From: Ophiodon elongatus
Lineage: Eukaryota > Chordata > Actinopteri > Perciformes > Hexagrammidae
Direction of reading: 5' to 3'
Length of the DNA: 64,000 bases
NCBI GenBank assembly: GCA_016806645.1
Contig: JACSYO010000539.1
Coordinates: 1 to 64,000, forward strand
Below, piece by piece: positions 33,588 through 44,190 of this stretch. Made by a program: the position numbers and the translations under genes. Numbering within the stretch: the first letter of the stretch is position 1; the number at the start of each line of letters is the position of its first letter. The notes beneath the pieces are model-generated. The model searched no databases, was not told the origin of the DNA, and saw only the letters and a list, made by a program, of their open reading frames with translations.

Positions 33588-33975
33588 AGGGGTTCAGGAG
33601 CAATTTACCACAGTAACCACTCCAAGGGTGAATAGTACACAGATGAAGCCTGTTACTCTAGTTCCAGAAACAACTAAGAAGGTTCATACAACAACTCAGG
33701 CTACTACTCTAGCTATGACTTTGAAGGGGATGAATGATACAATAGTGACGACATCTTTGGCATCTACGACATTTGTAAAGGTAACGCAGACATCTAACAT
33801 GACATCTTGGACATTTAAGGATGTGATTAATGTAACACAGAAGCTAATGTTAAAAATAGAGCCTAGTGTGAACAGTAGTAATGAGATTGTTGAAGTTAGA
33901 GAACAGATGATGGAAGAGAAGTATGTAGAGTCGTCTATGACAGCTCAGAGGACATGGAGCTGGCACGGACGTTGA
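33571..33975 (+). pseudogene. Thr-rich stalk of the Ig glycoprotein
   Basis: Open in the frame next to the Ig frame from 33571, immediately at the point where the Ig frame stops; a frameshift in this copy is the simplest reading. About 130 residues, rich in Thr, with sequons NST, NDT, NMT, NVT and NSS, as in a mucin-like juxtamembrane stalk. Ends at TGA 33973-33975. Confidence 0.6.
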
Positions 33976-34160
33976 TGAGGATGACGTGATAAGGATCGAA
34001 CTGGTGGAGGAATATCCATTTTTGAATATCTGATGTTATTATAATCCTAATATTTACCTCTGTCATTGCTTGGTTAGTTTGTAGTTTTGATTTTGTTTTG
34101 CTCTTTCGAGACTCTGTGTGGTCTCGAAGGAGGGGAAACAAATGGACAATATGATAAATG
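33962..34160 (+). pseudogene. Acidic juxtamembrane, transmembrane segment and basic tail
   Basis: Two further frames complete a type I membrane protein layout. An acidic stretch (DVDEDDV...) runs at about 33968-34030. Then at 34032-34105, in the same frame as the Ig domains, ~22 hydrophobic residues (VIIILIFTSVIAWLVC) are followed by a short tail with RDSVWSRRRGN, ending at TGA near 34158. Frame changes between stalk, acidic stretch and membrane segment are read as decay. Confidence 0.55.
34100..34140 (+). promoter_or_regulatory. Hairpin plus polypurine tract, upstream copy
   Basis: 'tcgagac...gtctcga' (7-bp stem) followed by 'aggaggggaaac'. It is closely similar to the hairpin and polypurine tract at 35041-35075 directly before the 3' LTR. 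It could be a duplicated 3' end or a second plus-strand primer site. Confidence 0.5.
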
Positions 34161-34226
34161 GACAATATGATTTATAATTTCACATGGACAATATGATAAA
34201 TGGACAATATGATTTATAATTTCACA
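34143..34226 (+). repeat. 42-bp tandem duplication
   Basis: 'tggacaatatgataaatgg' with its following 'acaatatgatttataatttcaca' occurs twice, at 34143 and 34185. Confidence 0.9.
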
Positions 34227-35040
34227 TTTACTGAGAAGTGTTAATCTGTATTTGATGTTTTAATTTGTATCTGTTCTGTATGCAAAAGATACTGGTTTTC
34301 TTTTCTTTCATTCTAGAACATATTGGGGAAAGACCACTGTGAGGGTGGTGGATTGTCAGGGACTCCGATGGGCTGAATGGATTCAGACACGTCAAACATG
34401 AAAAATACGAATGGTCTGAAGGACTCTGAACGTGGACTGGCGATACAATATCCAGATTCAAGACGTCATCAATACTACAACTGAGAGTCAAGGCTGCTGG
34501 GGAACTGCAGTGTTATACATTCTTATGTCTTCTCTTATATGTTACATTAGTAATATTAAAAATGAATTTTCTTCTTTATGTATTAATTGCTTGGGAAATT
34601 ATGTTTTCTGTTATTGGGTAAATATAATGGGACCTCGGATGTTTTCTTTTTGTCGATGTTTAGGGACAGTGGGGTAGGCAGGAAAAGGTTCATTGAAAGG
34701 TGCGATGGGTCGACCAGCCTGACTTTGGACATTGTTTTGTTTTGATTTGCTGAGAGTTCCATATGTATTTGCTTAAGTCATTTCCTTATACAATTTGCTA
34801 AAATTCCTCATTGCAGTGGTATGGAGTACTATGCATGGTTGCCTTGGCAGAGGGACTGTGAGAGAATTTTCCTGTCTACATTGTTTAATGGATATTTCAA
34901 GAAAGATAGCTGCCTGACAGGTTTTTCACTCTCACTTTTTTATACTCCATACAGTTGCCATAATTGTTAAAATTATGCTGTAGGACGGGTTGTTATTTTT
35001 GTCATGATTATACACCTGTATGTTTTCTTCTTTTGTTTTT
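34227..35040 (+). other. ERV region between membrane segment and 3' LTR
   Basis: About 800 bp with no recognisable gene. A pyrimidine tract ending 'ttctttcattctag' (about 34298-34315) looks like a splice acceptor. Downstream frames encode short hydrophobic stretches (34432-34677 on +, and an overlapping frame around 34490-34610). A second hydrophobic stretch just ahead of the final polypurine tract (about 34980-35040) resembles the membrane segment at 34032-34105. A decayed accessory gene or duplicated env end is possible. Confidence 0.4.
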
Positions 35041-35075
35041 TGTCGAGACTTTGTTTAGTCTCGAAGGGGGGAATA
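35041..35075 (+). promoter_or_regulatory. 3' hairpin and polypurine tract
   Basis: A perfect 8-bp stem, 'tcgagact' and 'agtctcga' around 'ttgttt' (35043-35064), followed by 'aggggggaata' immediately before the LTR start at 35076. The purine run is in the standard position for plus-strand priming. Confidence 0.75.
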
Positions 35076-35503
35076 TGTAGTATATTTTGCTCTGTAATGT
35101 TGAAGATAGCATACGTGAAGGGGCCTGTGACTTTGGAATGTCGGATCCATTGATGTTGTTACACATGGGATACTCGTTAGGTACCCCCGCTGGGGAATGC
35201 TCCTTGACCTGGAGGATGGAGGAGTAGCTATGCCTATGTCCGAAACATGTCTTTCATTGGGGGCCCTGTTTATGACGTCATTTTATCCTCAAGTCTGGGG
35301 CGTAAACAACATCCATATATAAGTGATCGGGAGAGCCCCGACGGGTAGAGTTCTGTTCGACTTTGGGACTCTCCGGGTGTACATGTCGCCCGTCTTGACA
35401 TATGTTGCTTGTTTGTAATAAATTCATTATACCAGCAAGAACAGTGTCCGCGGAGATTCCTTCATCATCACTCCAACATCACTGTCGCTTGAAATATACA
35501 ACA
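35076..35503 (+). repeat. ERV 3' LTR
   Basis: 428 bp from TG (35076) to CA (35503). The ends form an imperfect inverted repeat (tgtagtatat at the start, atatacaaca at the end). A TATA-like 'atatataa' at about 35315 and AATAAA at 35417-35422 mark U3/R. The part from 35224 to 35495 matches the 5' LTR. Confidence 0.9.
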
Positions 35504-35510
35504 GTAGTTA

Positions 35511-36270
35511 CACCGTTATGTTACGACATTATGACACGTTATGACACGTTACGACACGTGACGACACGTTACGACACGTAACGAAACGTTACAACGTTAC
35601 GTTACGACGTTATGACACAACACAACGTGAATTACGTTACGACGTTACGTTACGTTACGACGTTACTTTACGTTACGACACATTACGTTATGACACATTA
35701 CGTTATGACACATTACGTTATGACACATTACGTTATGACACGACACTGCGCTACGTTGCGACGTTACGCTACGACACGTCAGGACACATTACGACGTTGC
35801 ACGACGACACGTTACGACGTTACGTTACGACACGTTACGACACGACACGATACGACACGACACGACACGACACGTTCCGTTACGACGCGTTACGTGACGA
35901 CGTTACGTTGCGACAAGTTATGTTACGATACGTTGCGTTACGACACGACACTGCGTTACGTTGCGATGTTACGTTGCGATGTTACGTTATGACGCGTCGC
36001 GACGTTACGCTACGACACGCTAGGACACATTACGACGTTGCATGACGACACGTTACGTTACGACACGACACGACACGTTCCGTTACGACGCGTTACGGGA
36101 CGACGTTACGTTGCGACACGTTACGTTACGACACGTTGCGTTACGACACGTTGCGTTACGACACGTTGCGTTACGACACGTTACGAGACGTTACGACACG
36201 TTACGACACGTTACGACGTTACGTTATGACACGTTACGACACGTTATGAGACATTACGACACGTTACGAA
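35511..36270. repeat. CpG-rich ACG/ACGTT repeat tract
   Basis: About 760 bp made almost wholly of permutations of 'acgttacgacacg', 'acgacacg' and 'ttgcgttacgacacg' (the last four times in tandem near 36128-36180). Several short frames of Thr/Arg/Tyr/Asp repeats arise from it and are not genes. CpG and palindromic ACGT density are extreme compared with the flanks. Confidence 0.92.
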
Positions 36271-37341
36271 TAGTCGGACCCCTAGTGGTGGCACTTCGCT
36301 GACTAGTGGTGGCACTCCTGTGACAACTATTGGCACTGGCAGCTTGTGGCACCTACCGACACCTACATTCGACTTGTATTTATCTTACATTATAATAAAA
36401 AGGATGATTTAGTCGATTGTTGTAAATGACTATAAAAGTAATTATTAGGAAAGAGTATATTTTGTTCCTGTTTGTTTAAAAATCAGCGAAATCATACAGA
36501 AATAAAATCAATGAGAAACAAAAAAATCACGAGGTTGCTCTAAGGATGTATACAGAGAACGGGGGCTCAGTAGACTCAACTAAAATCATAAAAATGATTT
36601 ACGGCAGCTTACCTCTCATAACAACAAATATGGCTCCGCCCACTCAGCTTGGCAGTTTGTTCTTTTTTTAATTTAATTTTCTATTCTTTATTCAACAATT
36701 GCGCATTTACAATTTCATAAATTCTCAATAAGAAACGGCAAAATACATTTTAATACATTTAAATACTTCTAAAGGTTTTTAAATGTATTTAATGTTTTTA
36801 AATGTCTTCAAATACATTAAATGTATTTAAAGACATTTAACATGCCAGGGGTGCCGAACTAGTGCCGTTCGCTTGCCGCTGTCCTGACGCCTGCCACAGA
36901 CTTGTCACACGCTTGCCACTGTCAGTAATCGCACTCGCTGTCTCTCTTCTTGACGGGTGCCGAACGAGTGCCGCTCGCTTGCCACAGTCCTGACGCCTGA
37001 CTGACGCTTTCCCCTGGGGTGCCAGTGCCACAAGGAGGATCTCGGCCTTGCTACTGATCAGACTGCCGTTTTTCCTGCTGTTATATAAAGCCCACAATCA
37101 TACGGAATGTGGCACAGAGGTGATTTAGAAGATGGATACGAATCTAATAAAAAAGGTGAGACGCCAATAAGGTAACGGTTTGGGACGCCATGGTGATGCC
37201 TGACATTCGAGCAAGCTAAATCCGATGATTCTGTTTTAAAGGCCAAGAGCAGCTACAGAACAGCAGCTAGCACCTAGGATAGCATGGCACTGTGATGCTG
37301 TGCTACAAGGCTACATAAACACGTCGTATCGATACATTGAG
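36271..37341. other. Non-coding stretch with palindrome and short duplication
   Basis: No gene seen. A 41-bp near-perfect palindrome lies at 36799-36839 (arms around 'taaatgtctt...aagacattta', one mismatched pair). A 'ggtgccgaac...agtgcc' unit of ~106 bp is repeated once at 36850 and 36956. TGGCAC-rich sequence lies at 36280-36370. Confidence 0.75.
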
Positions 37342-37350
37342 CACAAGAGG

Positions 37351-37418
37351 AAGAAGTGTGTCTTGGTTTATGAGCTGTTTTCCTAAGAAGTGTGTCTTGG
37401 TTTATGAGCTGTTTTCCT
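37351..37418. repeat. 34-bp direct tandem duplication
   Basis: 'aagaagtgtgtcttggttta' plus 'tgagctgttttcct' occurs twice back to back (37351-37384 and 37385-37418). Confidence 0.95.
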
Positions 37419-37578
37419 GGCTCTGAAGTGTTATGTAGCCAGTGTAACCAGCTGCAAGTAAAATGAACAGAGTAGATAAGAAAGCAACAGCAACTGAGAT
37501 GAACGTAGGAAAATAAATCGGACTGAATGAGTTAATGATCAGCCAATGCTGTGATTGAAATCAATATTATATATATTC

Positions 37579-37579
<1 letters not shown>

Positions 37580-37641
<62 letters not shown>
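37580..37641. repeat. (GA)n microsatellite
   Basis: Uninterrupted ga dinucleotide run of about 60 bp, the source of a spurious Arg-Glu frame. Confidence 0.97.
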
Positions 37642-37645
<4 letters not shown>

Positions 37646-38340
37646 AAAGCATCATTGAGTCATTTTTAAAGTGTTTAATTACTACTGCCTTGGATTATTC
37701 ATTTGAAGTACATGCATTTTTAAATGATCAGTGGTGGCAATAATGTACTACAAAATAACGATGACTGTTCTCATTACGTTTACTAGTAACGTAGTAGTTA
37801 CTGTTTAATAACTATATAAGTTAGTGCCCTGCTGAATGTTGTTACTGCAGTTAACATTTCAAAAATAATGACACGTTGAATGGAATTGTCAAAAGAAAAT
37901 ATCTCTGAGCATTGAGGTTAATTTAGCAGATTCCCCAAAATGTCACATGATGTCATACACCATTAGTCTACCTGGAGATGGTGAGGTGGTCAGAGGGGGA
38001 TCCGGCAATACTGTACATCGATTCTGACAATATGAGGGAATATACAAGATAAACTGACCCGCAGATAGTTAGGTAAAGTTGGAAAGATATTCACAGATTC
38101 GGATTTCCCGGATCAATAACTCGTTCACAAAACGGTGTAAAAATACAATCAACATCTCTCTGTAACCATAGTGATGTAGACAACAAGCTACAACCTTAAT
38201 TAACCTTCATTTTACCAAAACGGGCCGTACTCCGAGCTGGATGAATAACATTGGTCTCAATGAGCGTTCGGCTGTGAGACGAGTGCTCAGGGACCATCTA
38301 CAAAGTGCAATGCGGAAAACACAGACTACGAAAATATTAA
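37642..38340. other. Non-coding stretch, nothing recognised
   Basis: About 700 bp of unique-looking sequence without a credible frame, splice-bounded exon or repeat that I can identify. Confidence 0.5.
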
Positions 38341-39215
38341 ATAACTTCACTGTTATGAAGTGTAGCATGACCAAACGTATTTCATACACCAATGGGCTCC
38401 TCCTTGTTATACTACATACGTTATTTAGATGAAATGTGCTTTTGATTAATTATGAATAATTATATTTAATATATCTTTGAAGAAATACTCAATAACTTCA
38501 CTGTTATGAAGTGTAGTATGCCCTAACGTATTTAATACACCAATGGGCTTCTCCTTGTTATACTACAGCAGTTATGTTACTAAAATGTGCTTCATGATTC
38601 ATTATGAATAATTATATTGAATATTTATTGGAAGAAATATTCAATAGCTTCACTGTTATGAATAGTAGCATGCCCAAACTTATTTCATACACCAATGGGC
38701 TTCTCCTTGTTATACTAAAGCAGTTATTTTGATGAAATATGCTCTATGATTAGTTATGAATAATTATATTGAATATTTATTGGAAGAACTATTCAATAAC
38801 TTCACTGTTATGAAGTGTAGCATGCCCAAACTTATTTAATACACCAATGGGCTTCTCCTTGTTATACTACAGCAGTTATTTTAATAAAATGTGCTTTATG
38901 ATTAATTATGAATAATTATATTAAATATTTATTGGAAGAAATATTCAATAGCTTCACTGTTATGAATAGTAGCATGCCCAAACCTCTTTCATACACCAAT
39001 GGGCTCCTCCTTGTTATACTACATAAGTTATTTAGATGAAATGTGCTTTATGATTAATTATGAATAATTATATTGTATATTTCTTGGAAGAAATATTCAA
39101 TAACTTCACTGTTATGAAATGTAGCATGACCAAACTTCTTTCATACACAAATGGACTCCTCCTGTTATACTACAGCAGTTACTTTGATGAAATGTGCTTT
39201 TGCCGAATTATTTAT
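38341..39215. repeat. Minisatellite, six copies of ~152 bp
   Basis: 'ataacttcactgttatgaag' or its variant recurs at 38341, 38492, 38643, 38796, 38948 and 39100 (steps of 151-153). Each unit carries 'caccaatgggcttctccttg' and 'attatgaataattatatt'. The last unit fades out near 39215. Confidence 0.93.
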
Positions 39216-39679
39216 AATTTAAGTCTAATGCAGTGTAACACCATCAAATTCTGTTCAACCACCAGGAATCCTGTGTTGGTAAAGCTACAATACTTTGTTT
39301 GGAAATCTCTTTTAATGGTCTCAATTTTGTTTTTAGGACAAAGTATAGTGGCACCAATTTCTCGTCAGTCACCAGGATATCTGATGATTATGCAAAACCA
39401 CCAGGTTTTTAAAATTGTTTGCTCAATTTGGAATAATTTCAACCAAACATTTCAACCAAAATGTTTTTGCTGGAAAGCAAATAGGACACCGTTTTACATA
39501 GTGTCGATGCTAAATACATTTTGGTTTAATTTACCAAAAAAATATTGGAATAAAAAAAAGTGAGTCAGAATAAGTTGTTTCATGGTCTCTGTTGGTATGA
39601 TTCATCAAACATTGGCTAGCGGCTCACCTGATAACCTGATACGTTTTTGTAACTGAAGCCTTCAACATTTTTGTTTTAG
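39216..39679. other. Intronic or upstream sequence before CEP85L exon
   Basis: About 460 bp without a recognised feature until the polypyrimidine-AG at 39670-39679. Confidence 0.5.
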
Positions 39680-39841
39680 GCTCCAGTGGTGGTTCTCCAG
39701 GATGGGTCCCTGGCCACGAATCAGCTTGGCACAGCATCCTCCCCAGCCCTGGGAACAGTATCTGTGGTGGGCGCCGACACAGCACAGTGTCCGACAGTGG
39801 TGATACTGGCATTGGCACTTACTGCTCTGACAGCCTGGAAG
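39680..39841 (+). CDS. CEP85L: CEP85L exon (exon 2-like), conserved N-terminal motif
   Basis: 162 bp bounded by ttgttttag at the acceptor and g|gtatga at the donor. It encodes ~54 residues including RRHSTVSDSGDTGIGTYCSD, the hallmark N-terminal motif of CEP85/CEP85L proteins. Two bases complete a codon from the preceding exon, which is not in view; one base passes to the next exon. CEP85L is a coiled-coil centrosome/spindle-pole protein, and human variants disturb neuronal migration. By comparison with the vertebrate gene the missing upstream exon is short and N-terminal. No candidate was found in the 39.7 kb upstream, so intron 1 may be very long. Confidence 0.9.
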
Positions 39842-40371
39842 GTATGATGTCCTGTCTATTTTTTCTGCATTGTTTTTCTCTTTCCAAAAGGTTTGAGTTA
39901 TCCAGATGTATGATGGAGTCTGTTGCTTAGGCATGAGTGTGGTGGTACCACACTCATGGTGGTAGCAAGGATTTCATTGTCATCATCACACGTATGTCTG
40001 ATCAGAGTGCTTTGAAATCAGTGCTTACTCGAATAGGCTGAACTTCACAGGAGAGCTTACAGAAATTTAGAACTCTACTGAAATAATGGAAGCCATGCCG
40101 TCTCCCCCTATAAGCACAGGTACGTTCCAATGGGGGTTATGTCTTAGCCTACTGAAGTTCTTATTATTAAAAAAGCACAGGCCTAATTGCCAAATTCATT
40201 TATGTAGGACCTACATATTAAAACTAGTATAATACTTCTCAAAGTCAGGCATATTTGTTTGAAAGCGTTGTTGCCGTTGCATTACTTTAATAGTCAGAAA
40301 TATAGGGCTTACTTATTAATATAGGCTACTACTCGAATTCTGTCAGTCATATGTCACTTCCATTATAAGGG

Positions 40372-40917
40372 CCCGAGCACAGACAACGTCGGCCCGCGAA
40401 GGCCCTATTGAAACTGTAGGGTTTCTTCTTCTGCCAAATTAATTGGCTTTTTGGGGGCTTTATCATGCTCAAAAACTCACCAAAGTTGGCATCCATATCA
40501 GGACTGATGACAAAATTTATATTTTAGGGGTCTCCAATTTGGGTATGAAAAAATGGCTCTATAGCGCATCTCAGAGTTTGTTTTTTTTACTTTGAAAGGC
40601 CACACCCTCAGCCCCTATGACCGATTCCCTTGAAATTCAGAGAGTCAGAGAAGTTATTTCACATGACATGCTTGAAAAAGAGAAAAGTGAACAGCTTAAC
40701 CAGAGCCTTTAACCAAGAATGGACAGACTCTTATTTGTTCAATGTTCCCACGCGTGGTTCAAAACCAGTATGTCTCATATGTTCAGAGACCGTGTCGATT
40801 ATTAATAGTGGCAATGTGAAGCGCCACTACAAGACAAATCACAACTCTTTCGAGCAAACGTACATATACATTCATAACAAAAAACAATCTAATATGATAA
40901 AAATCCTAATACAATAA
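40372..40917 (+). mobile_element. hAT-type transposon fragment with BED zinc finger
   Basis: 'gggcccgagcac...gcgaaggccctattg' at 40372-40410 is the recognisable edge of a repeat common in fish. From about 40660 a frame ending at 40917 reads FNQEWTDSYLFNVPTRGSKP then C-L-I-C and H-Y-K-T-N-H. This is a BED-type zinc finger (C-x2-C...H-x4-H), as in the N-terminus of ZBED/GTF2IRD2-like hAT transposases. The frame stops ~20 residues later; the catalytic domain is missing. Confidence 0.65.
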
Positions 40918-41340
40918 TTCACTTCTCAACAATGCTGTAAACAAAGAGAGGAATAGAGCTGAAACAAGTGGTTTCCATAACCACCGATAAAGTCCCTGTA
41001 CACAATTTTCTCATATGGATATCTTGGCTTTTTGATGGACATCACTTCACACCTGAATAAAATATATTTCAAGCTGCAGGACAATTCAGTTAAATACATT
41101 TTTCTAAATTGAAGTACTTTATTTTAAGTCACATTTTTCAAAAGCTTTCTGTAATGTAATTCATTTTCTTAAGCGAGCCCATAGTTTACATGAAATGAGA
41201 GCAAAATCATTTTATTAATAGCGTATGTATTATTTATAATTATTCCAGTTCAATTTGAAATCTGACAATAAATATTGTTGAGGTATTATTCAATTGAACT
41301 TTCTTTATTTGACTTGTCAGTAGTTGACTACATCCAGACA

Positions 41341-41460
41341 TTTTTATTATTATTATTTATTAAACCTTTATTTAACCAGATAAGTCCCATTGAGATTAAA
41401 AATCTCTTTTTCGAGGGAGACCTGGCCAAGACAGTTGAATACAACTGTTAGGCTAACAGT
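41341..41460. repeat. Short interspersed repeat ('tttatttaaccagataagtc')
   Basis: Contains 'cctttatttaaccagataag' and 'gggagacctggccaagacag', a block I recognise as widely dispersed in fish genomes. Class not determined. Confidence 0.5.
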
Positions 41461-41539
41461 TAAAGTCAGAGAGAGCTGGAGAGAGGAAACACTTTTTACA
41501 TCATTTTCATTCAGTCACGTGAGGCTGATCATTCATGAG

Positions 41540-42340
41540 GGTCGGGTTTGAGGAGTTATATAATTTAAGTTTAACCTGAAACGTTGAGCCTAATAAATTA
41601 ATTCCAGTGTCCATAATCATATTTTGGGTTATTTTATAATGACGTCACAATCAGAATTTCAAAACATACAAACGCAAATAATTCATAAATAAGGCAAATG
41701 CATTCCGCCGTTAGAAATCGGCCCTGCGCGTATAAGCAGGACACAGAACACAGTATAAATACCACACACTGTATATATATACTCAATGCCGTTTGTTTAA
41801 CAGGTAACAGACTACATAGAGAAAACATTTCTACTCTGTTAGTGATGATAACTGTGTCCTTATTAGTATAAGTAGTAGTTTAACACCATTAAATCAACTG
41901 AAAACATTATACGATAATTTTTATCAACATTTTAAGTGGATGTTTATTGGAATGTTACCTAAAAACTGTCTGGACCAGGAAACTATTCCGTTACACTGAT
42001 CATGTGTAAAACACAAACTCTGTCAAAAGTCTCTCCAGCTGTTAAAGCTGACTGACAGCTGATCCAGATGTGATCAGCTGATCCGGATGTGATCAGCTGA
42101 TCCAGATGTGATCAGCTGATCCGCCGTCATCAGAAACAGACGTCGCTTCACGTGACGCTTTAGAGGAAAGGACGTCTCATTTCTCTTAAAGCATATTTCC
42201 TCGTTTCCTCTTTCCTCGCATAGTTTCCTTGCGTCTCTTCATGCATCCATGCAACCATCCCTTGTGGGAGGGACTAAGACACAAGGAAAAGATGCAAGTG
42301 AGGGAAACTGGAATGCAATTAAAAGACTTGGGATGTACCC
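41540..42340 (+). mobile_element. Non-autonomous DNA element, copy 1 (truncated)
   Basis: Matches the 58616-59677 element from 'gagttatat.atttaagttt' to the terminal 'agacttgggatgtaccc' at 42340. Shared blocks include 'cgcgtataagcaggacacag' and 'cagacgtcgcttcacgtgac'. The starting ~350 bp and left terminal repeat are missing. It contains local 'gatcagctgatccagatgt' repeats at 42060-42120. Confidence 0.75.
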
Positions 42341-43043
42341 TATGTTTACCATCTCTCAAGCCAACTACAGCTCCTAATGAACCGTTTGGATTTGCCTGAA
42401 CATGCTTCGGCAGCTGCGGTTTCCTTTCTCACCTGCCTTTCCAAGCTGAAAAGGCGGGCAGCTGCGGTTTCCTGCAGTAGAGAGAACTTGCATTCTCTCG
42501 TTCTACTGGCCAGTAGAGCGAATGCAAGTTTAAGGCACTTAAACCAGAAGTTGCTGCCTGGTAGTACTAGGCTTTGAGAAAAGTTGAACTTTTTTTTCTT
42601 TCTTTTAAATATATACTATGTTGTCCCATTGGGGAAAGTTTGCTGAGGCAATAGTGCTGCACACAATTGCAATCATACATAGCCAACAAACAGCCATACT
42701 TGAATGACGAGGTAGAAAAACATGTCAAATGTTGCCCATGCCCTGCTAGAGTGATCGGGTTGTCTTTACGACAGCGATCTCAAACATAATACCACTTGGC
42801 GACGCTAATATACCTTCAGCCAGTTGTATTCTTCTCATGCGTTGTTTTTCTTGAATATACTGAGTTTCTACATTTTGGATTAACGAAAATCCTATTTTGT
42901 TCATGGTAGTTTAATGGCGACTAATTAAAGCATTCAGTATGATCCTGAAATATTAAAGTTTACTTATATGCTTGTTTTGATGATGATGATAATGATGATG
43001 ATGATGTCTGACATAAGTCTTTAAAATTCTGTATATCTTACAG

Positions 43044-43879
43044 ATGACTCCAGTTCCAGTACCACCCATTTGTCCTTCCAGCCAATGTCCCAGCATCATA
43101 TGGGCCAGGATGACAGTTCCATCCCCATTGTCCATGTCATGCTGTCCCCATCCTCCTCACCCAGCAGCACAGGTCGCTGGAGCAGGTCTTGCCAACTGCT
43201 TACACCAGCCATGTCTCCCCTGGGTGCAACAAGCTGTTTGGACATGAAGGACCATCAGCCCATCCGGAGGTGGTCCTCTCTCACCAAGTTGTCCTCTGGG
43301 GCTGATAAGAGCTCCATTTGGACATCAGGCAATCAGTACAATTCAGATTCACAAGGCTCCCTGGACAGAGGTCTGCTATATGGGTACAGAAAGGAAACCC
43401 TTGGTTCAAATGTGGACATTTATCTACCTTTATCTTCCTCCTTGCTCTGCCATAGCTTGCTGCAACGCTCACCTGGTGCTGGCCCATGCTACCGATGCAA
43501 TCACAGCAGTAGATCCAATGGTTTGGAAACAGAACTGTCCCTTTCCTCAGCTCTGTACACATCAGTAAAACACAACAGTTTGGACATGAACTATAGTGCT
43601 TTACCAGAAGCTAAACTGGCTCGGGGTGGTGCACAGGTTTATGGCCTCAGCATACCCAAACAACCAGACTCACCACTGGGTCATAAGACTGACAGAGTCT
43701 CCCCGATTCAGCCTGCAATTCGGACCCAGATGTGGCTAACTGAGCAGATGGAGTACAGGCCAAAAGTGGAGGGGGGAGGTCAGCTCTATCAAATCAGTGC
43801 TACTGGAACAGATGGGCGTGGTGGAGATGGTCCGTTGTCATGTCAACAGGAACATCAGCCGGAACCAGGGCTTAACCAG
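43044..43879 (+). CDS. CEP85L: CEP85L large exon
   Basis: 836 bp between 'cttacag' and 'ccag|gtgaga'. It joins the previous exon in phase (G + AT) and ends on a codon boundary. Conserved CEP85L segments: SLDMKDHQPIRRWSSLTKL (the spaced Trp-Ser-Ser motif), NSLDMNYSALPEAK, and RTQMWLTEQM near the end. Between these the protein is Ser-rich and low in structure, as in other vertebrates. The reading frame runs through the donor into the intron up to 44113, but codons after 43879 are intronic. Confidence 0.93.
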
Positions 43880-44190
43880 GTGAGAAGAAAATTTAGGTCC
43901 GTAGAACTCCAGTCCGTTCTCGGTTTTGAGTCCAATCTTGAGACCACTTGGGCTGGGCTATTAAGAATTGGTCAAGTTTTTCCTGGCTTCCTTCTGATTT
44001 GTGATCAGTTGTACAGAACGTTGCTAAAAATATCTCTGAATGCAATTTGGGCCAACACAGTAAAAAAGAAAAATAGTTACTGGATGCAACTCCAGTCCTA
44101 TGAGTATGAGTAATGCAAAGAGATGAAGAGGGAGTGAGGCAGCATAGACGAGAGATGTGACCAGACTACCATAATTAATAAAAATGCAGC

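Larger units (their letters stand above)
24383..35503 (+). mobile_element. Endogenous retrovirus with 2H-phosphoesterase and Ig-domain genes
   Basis: Order on the + strand: truncated 5' LTR, ~2 kb leader, gag, in-frame UAG, protease, 2H-like domain, RT, RNase H, integrase, an Ig-domain gene overlapping the end of pol, a Thr-rich stalk, a transmembrane segment, a polypurine tract and a 3' LTR. The gag-UAG-pro arrangement in one frame, the LPQGF and YVDD motifs of RT and the single CCHC knuckle fit class I (gamma/epsilon-like) fish retroviruses. The copy is inactive: at least three nonsense sites and about five frame breaks. The 5' flank is satellite and the 3' flank an ACG repeat, with no target-site duplication visible. 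Confidence 0.93.
39842..43043 (+). other. CEP85L intron with repeats
   Basis: 3.2 kb between the first two visible exons. It holds a dispersed repeat edge plus a BED-finger frame (40372-40917), a short interspersed repeat (41341-41460), a DNA element copy (41540-42340) and a GAT microsatellite (about 42977-43006). The rest is unremarkable. Confidence 0.85.

Noticed and set aside
35612..36302. Long frames rich in Tyr, Asp, Thr and Arg
   Set aside because: They are direct translations of the ACG/ACGTT repeat.
43880..44113. Continuation of the CEP85L frame past 43879
   Set aside because: The frame is open, but a consensus donor (cag|gtgaga) precedes it, CEP85L similarity stops there and the next exon joins in phase.
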